From Rhodospirillales bacterium (GTDB lineage Bacteria > Pseudomonadota > Alphaproteobacteria > CACIAM-22H2), in NCBI GenBank assembly GCA_016195145.1, contig JACQAF010000090.1, positions 1 to 7,626 on the forward strand: a stretch of 7,626 nt of DNA, read 5' to 3'. The number at the start of each line of letters is the position of its first letter. Position 1 is the stretch's first letter. The notes under the pieces are model-generated. The model worked only from the letters and a program-made list of their open reading frames with translations, did not search any database and was not told the DNA's origin. The position numbers and the translations under genes were made by a program. Below, in pieces: positions 4,998-7,626 of the stretch.

Positions 4998-5705
4998 ATG
5001 CACAAGGAAGAGGCGATTGCCGCCGCCCCGGGCCAAATCGGCGTCGCCAGACGGGCATGGCAGCGGCTGCGGCAGTTCTGGCAGGAACCGCCGGTCGACT
5101 CGGCGGAAACCTTGCGCGATTTGCTATCGGCACATGGATCGTATATCGCGCAAAAATGCGCGATCGATTATTGCCGGGTCAAGGCGGGGGCATTCAGCCA
5201 CTCGCTGTTCAAGGAACAGCCATTCATCGATGCCCTGACGGTCTGCCGCTGGGAATCGTTCGCGGCGACGGTCGCCGATCTCATCATCGTGATGGAGGGA
5301 CATTTGCGCCCCCATGTCGCGGGCGTCGATTCGCGGGTCCGGCTGTCGGAGCGGCTGACGGCCATGTACCCGGAGATACTTCATGCCTACCCCTTGCCGG
5401 ACCACCGCCCGGAAGGGTGGGACGATGCGATCGCCGCATTCGCGGCGCGGATGTCGGCGGTTCGCATGGCGCCGCCGTTGCCACCACCCGAGGTGGCGCT
5501 TAGCTCGGCCCGCCGCCTGTTCGATACGCTGCCGATCCATACCAACATGCGCAAAGCGGACCAGGAGGCAGTTTTCGGGTCGGTCAAATTCCAGATGGTC
5601 GGGTTCTGCCATTCCCTGCATGCGCGCGTCCGCGTCGAACCGGTGCTTCGCGACCTGCTCGGGTCGCCGGCCGATCCGCCGGCCGAGCCGCCGCCCCCCA
5701 GCTGA
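4998..5705 (+). CDS. Conserved-looking protein of unknown function (235 aa)
   Basis: I do not recognise a family. It appears soluble and mostly helical: there is no signal peptide and no clear membrane segment. After a variable N-terminus with WQRLRQFWQEPP (21-32) comes a region with C54-x4-C59 in AQKCAIDYCR, and then WESFAATVADLIIVMEGHLRP (85-105). A proline-rich link (154-165) precedes a second helical part with LFDTLPIHTNMRKADQEAVFG (174-194) and KFQMVGFCHSLHARV (197-211). The last residues are Pro-rich. The cysteines (54, 59, 83, 204) do not make a recognised metal motif. The ATG at 4998 has AGGA 11 bases upstream. The gene is first in a two-gene unit, 14 bases ahead of the CBS/DUF294 gene, which suggests a partner or regulator of that protein or of the divergent symporter. 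Confidence 0.8.
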   Translation: MHKEEAIAAAPGQIGVARRAWQRLRQFWQEPPVDSAETLRDLLSAHGSYIAQKCAIDYCRVKAGAFSHSLFKEQPFIDALTVCRWESFAATVADLIIVMEGHLRPHVAGVDSRVRLSERLTAMYPEILHAYPLPDHRPEGWDDAIAAFAARMSAVRMAPPLPPPEVALSSARRLFDTLPIHTNMRKADQEAVFGSVKFQMVGFCHSLHARVRVEPVLRDLLGSPADPPAEPPPPS

Positions 5706-5719
5706 CGCGAGCGGGCGGC

Positions 5720-7219
5720 GTGGCGGCGGACGATCGCAGCAGCCGGGAAACGACAACGCCGTTGCGCTCGCAGACGGCGATCTTCACCAAGCTGGTGCGC
5801 GATTTCATGGGCGTCGCGCCTTTCATCTGCCCGGCCGGGGCCCGGCTGGGCGAAGTTGTGGTCGGCATGACCGCCCGCCAGGCGTCGAGCGCGCTGGTCG
5901 TTGACGCGGTCGGCCGGATCGTCGGCATCGTCACCGAACAAGACATCGTCCGGCGGGTCGCCTTTCAGGCCGGCCAGGATACGCCGATCGATTCGGTGAT
6001 GACCCGGCCCGTGCGCACGGTCGCGGCCGACGACTATCTTTACCGGGCGGTGGCGCGCATGCGCCGCCTCGGCCTGCGGCACATGCCGGTGGTCGACGCG
6101 GCCGGCCGGCCGGCCGGGTTGCTCGACCTCAACGACGCGCTGGCGGCGGCGAGCGGCCGGATGATGGGCCAGATCGACCGCCTGACGCGCGACAGCACGC
6201 TCGACGGCCTCAGTCAGGTCAAGCAGGCGCAGGCGGAGTTGGCGAGCGAACTCCTCGCCGACAACCTGCCGGCGCCCGAAATCCAGGGCCTGATCACCGA
6301 CATCAATTGCGACATTCACCGCCGCATTCTCGATGGCGTGGTGTCGGCGATGGCCGAGGAAGGCTGGGGCGCGCCGCCGGTGCCCTTCACCCTGCTCATC
6401 ATGGGTTCGGGCGGGCGGGGCGAGAATTTCCTCTATCCCGACCAGGATAACGGCTTCATCCTCGCCAACTACCCGGACGACGAGCACGGCCGCATCGACC
6501 CCTTTTTCATTGCGCTGGCCGAGCGTTTTACCAAACAGCTCGATACGGTCGGCTTCCCCCTGTGCCGGGGCAATGTAATGGCGAGCAATCCCCTGTGGCG
6601 CAAAACGGCCAGCCAGTGGAAACATCAATTCAACTTATGGGCCGAACGGCGTAGCCCGGTCGCCGTGCTGTTCGCCGATATTTTCCTCGACTTCCGGGCG
6701 ATCGCCGGCCCGGTCGAGCCGGCGACGGAATTGCGCGAATTCGTCATGCAGTCGCTGGCGGCCTACCCGGCCTTGCTGTCGATGATGTGCGTCGACGAAA
6801 CGAGCCGGTCGGTCGCCCTTGGCATGTTCGGGCGCATCGTCAAGAACGCCTCGGGCGATCATCCGGGGCGGGTCGATCTCAAGATGCGCGGCACCATGCC
6901 GCTGGTCGCCTCGGTGCGGCTGATGGCGCTCGCCGCCGGCGTGCCCGAGACCGGCACGCTGGCGCGGATCGCCGCCCTCGGCGAACGCGGCACGTTCGAC
7001 CGCAACGATTGCGACGAGATCAAGGCTGCGTTCGAGCATGTGACGCATATCCTATTGCGTCAGCAGCTCGCCGATTATCACGCCGGCCGCAAGGTCGGCA
7101 ATTACGTCGATCCCGACACGCTGTCGCGCCGCGAGCGCGATCTCCTGGTCGATTCCCTGCGTGCGATCGACGGGGTGCGCAAGCAGGTGCGCGCCGATCT
7201 GACCGGTGCGTTGTGGTAG
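5720..7219 (+). CDS. CBS-pair and DUF294 nucleotidyltransferase-like signalling protein
   Basis: Predicted cytoplasmic regulator of 499 residues. Two CBS modules come first: about 27-82 (ending VDAVGRIVGIVTEQDIVRRV) and 91-145 (VMTRPVRTVAADDYLYRAVA, then HMPVVDAAGRPAGLLDLNDAL). Such pairs bind adenine nucleotides in many proteins. The DUF294-type nucleotidyltransferase core follows, with GSGGRGE (229-235), YPDQDN (239-244) giving the DxD pair D241/D243, GNVMASNPLWR (284-294), and FADIFLDFR (318-326) with a possible third acidic residue. A helical C-terminal substrate-binding-like domain covers about 330-495 and includes RGTMPLVASVRLMAL. These are hallmarks of the GlnD-like fold, so nucleotidylation of a target is possible. 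Larger relatives carry an N-terminal cyclic-nucleotide domain; none is present here. The GTG start is 14 bases after the preceding stop and has only a weak purine-rich site. Confidence 0.92.
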   Translation: MAADDRSSRETTTPLRSQTAIFTKLVRDFMGVAPFICPAGARLGEVVVGMTARQASSALVVDAVGRIVGIVTEQDIVRRVAFQAGQDTPIDSVMTRPVRTVAADDYLYRAVARMRRLGLRHMPVVDAAGRPAGLLDLNDALAAASGRMMGQIDRLTRDSTLDGLSQVKQAQAELASELLADNLPAPEIQGLITDINCDIHRRILDGVVSAMAEEGWGAPPVPFTLLIMGSGGRGENFLYPDQDNGFILANYPDDEHGRIDPFFIALAERFTKQLDTVGFPLCRGNVMASNPLWRKTASQWKHQFNLWAERRSPVAVLFADIFLDFRAIAGPVEPATELREFVMQSLAAYPALLSMMCVDETSRSVALGMFGRIVKNASGDHPGRVDLKMRGTMPLVASVRLMALAAGVPETGTLARIAALGERGTFDRNDCDEIKAAFEHVTHILLRQQLADYHAGRKVGNYVDPDTLSRRERDLLVDSLRAIDGVRKQVRADLTGALW

Positions 7220-7240
7220 GCGGGGCGCTCCGCCGGTTTT
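7219..7240 (+). terminator. Short hairpin terminator after the CBS/DUF294 gene
   Basis: GGCGGG (7219-7224) pairs with TCCGCC (7229-7234), one G-T pair, around the loop GCGC. GG and four T follow (7237-7240). It starts at the last base of the stop codon and fills the 25-base gap to the convergent kinase gene. The stem and T run are both short. Confidence 0.45.
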
Positions 7241-7244
7241 GCGG

Positions 7245-7626
7245 CTATTTCGCCGCCGCTGCGGCGCGCGGCTCGGCATAAGGCACGACGAAGGCGAAGA
7301 CGGCGCCGTTGCCCGACCGGCTTTCGACCCATATCCGCCCGCCGAGATGCTCGATGATCCGCCGGCAAATGGCGAGGCCGAGCCCCGATCCTTCCGGCTT
7401 GCCCGAAAGCATGTCGCCGACCTGGCGGAATTTTTCGAAGATCATGGCCTGGTTTTCGGGCGCGATGCCGGGGCCGTTGTCGTTGACCCCGACCTCGACG
7501 CCATCGGGCGTTGCGGCGACGCGTACGCCGACCCGGCCGCTGCCCGGCGGCGAGAATTTGACCGCGTTGGACAGCAAGTTGATGACCACCTGCATCAGCT
7601 GGTCGTGGTCGCCGCGCACCGGCGGC
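7245..7626 (-). CDS. Sensor histidine kinase, C-terminal ATPase domain (partial)
   Basis: Only the last 126 residues are inside the window; the frame stays open to base 7626, so the sensor and dimerisation/His domains lie beyond the edge. The GHKL (HATPase_c) boxes occur in order: N box DQLMQVVINLLSNAVKFSPPG, G1 VNDNGPGIAP, F box IFEKFRQ, and G2 GSGLGLAICRRIIEHLGGRIWVES, then the closing strand GAVFAFVVP. All expected nucleotide-binding residues seen are present, so the kinase core looks functional. The tail AEPRAAAAAK is short, and no receiver domain follows. An internal GTG at 7619 is not a credible start. It converges on the CBS/DUF294 gene. In gene neighbourhoods of this symporter type such kinases are often thought to control transporter expression; that link is inference here. 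Confidence 0.93.
   Translation of the reverse strand, partial: PPVRGDHDQLMQVVINLLSNAVKFSPPGSGRVGVRVAATPDGVEVGVNDNGPGIAPENQAMIFEKFRQVGDMLSGKPEGSGLGLAICRRIIEHLGGRIWVESRSGNGAVFAFVVPYAEPRAAAAAK

Noticed and set aside
4695..5036. Minus-strand frame of 113 codons in the divergent region
   Set aside because: It has no ribosome site, no family-like pattern and would cover the regulatory region between two well-supported genes.
5387..6628. Long minus-strand open frame (413 codons) opposite the CBS/DUF294 gene
   Set aside because: Its composition is dominated by Arg, Ala, Asp and His and it has no recognisable motif. The plus strand holds well-defined CBS and nucleotidyltransferase motifs.

Overview
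The window looks like chromosomal DNA of a high-GC alphaproteobacterium. The GC-rich codon use, the CCA-encoding tRNA and the gene set fit Rhodospirillales best, but this is inference from style and family knowledge, not a database match. No phage, transposase, integrase or CRISPR array is visible.

Layout. Bases 1-43 hold the last codons of a plus-strand gene, followed at once by a strong hairpin terminator. After a leader of about 290 bases comes a class I SAM-dependent methyltransferase (359-1102, +), with a perfect 8-bp hairpin inside its first codons. Next is a tRNA with anticodon CAT (1260-1336, +), more likely the isoleucine AUA-decoding species than Met. A minus-strand cluster of three small membrane-protein genes follows (2454 down to 1385): a YggT-like protein, an unrecognised membrane protein, and a second one whose start lies inside the tail of its predecessor.

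A clear intrinsic terminator (2482-2519, -) separates that cluster from the two-gene transporter operon upstream of it: a DUF4212-type symporter small subunit (4688-4419) and a sodium:solute symporter large subunit of the VC_2705-like type (4405-2542). The large subunit is interrupted. A 46-bp imperfect tandem duplication (4047-4138) shifts the frame after residue 104. With one copy removed, the gene reads through as 605 residues.

Divergent from the transporter, across a 309-bp regulatory region, lie a 235-residue protein of unknown function (4998-5705) and a CBS-pair plus DUF294-type nucleotidyltransferase-like protein (5720-7219). A short terminator ends that unit, and it converges on the C-terminal ATPase part of a sensor histidine kinase that runs off the window (7626 to 7245, -). 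The probable theme is uptake of a small organic acid, possibly acetate-like, by a two-subunit Na+ symporter, with neighbouring signalling proteins (CBS/nucleotidyltransferase and histidine kinase) controlling the transporter or its expression. The substrate and the wiring are not shown by the sequence.

The points most worth checking are the duplication that breaks the symporter, an EF-hand-type calcium loop in the symporter's extramembrane segment, the unknown 235-residue partner of the CBS/DUF294 protein, the 98-nt gene overlap next to an A6 run, and the hairpin at the methyltransferase start.
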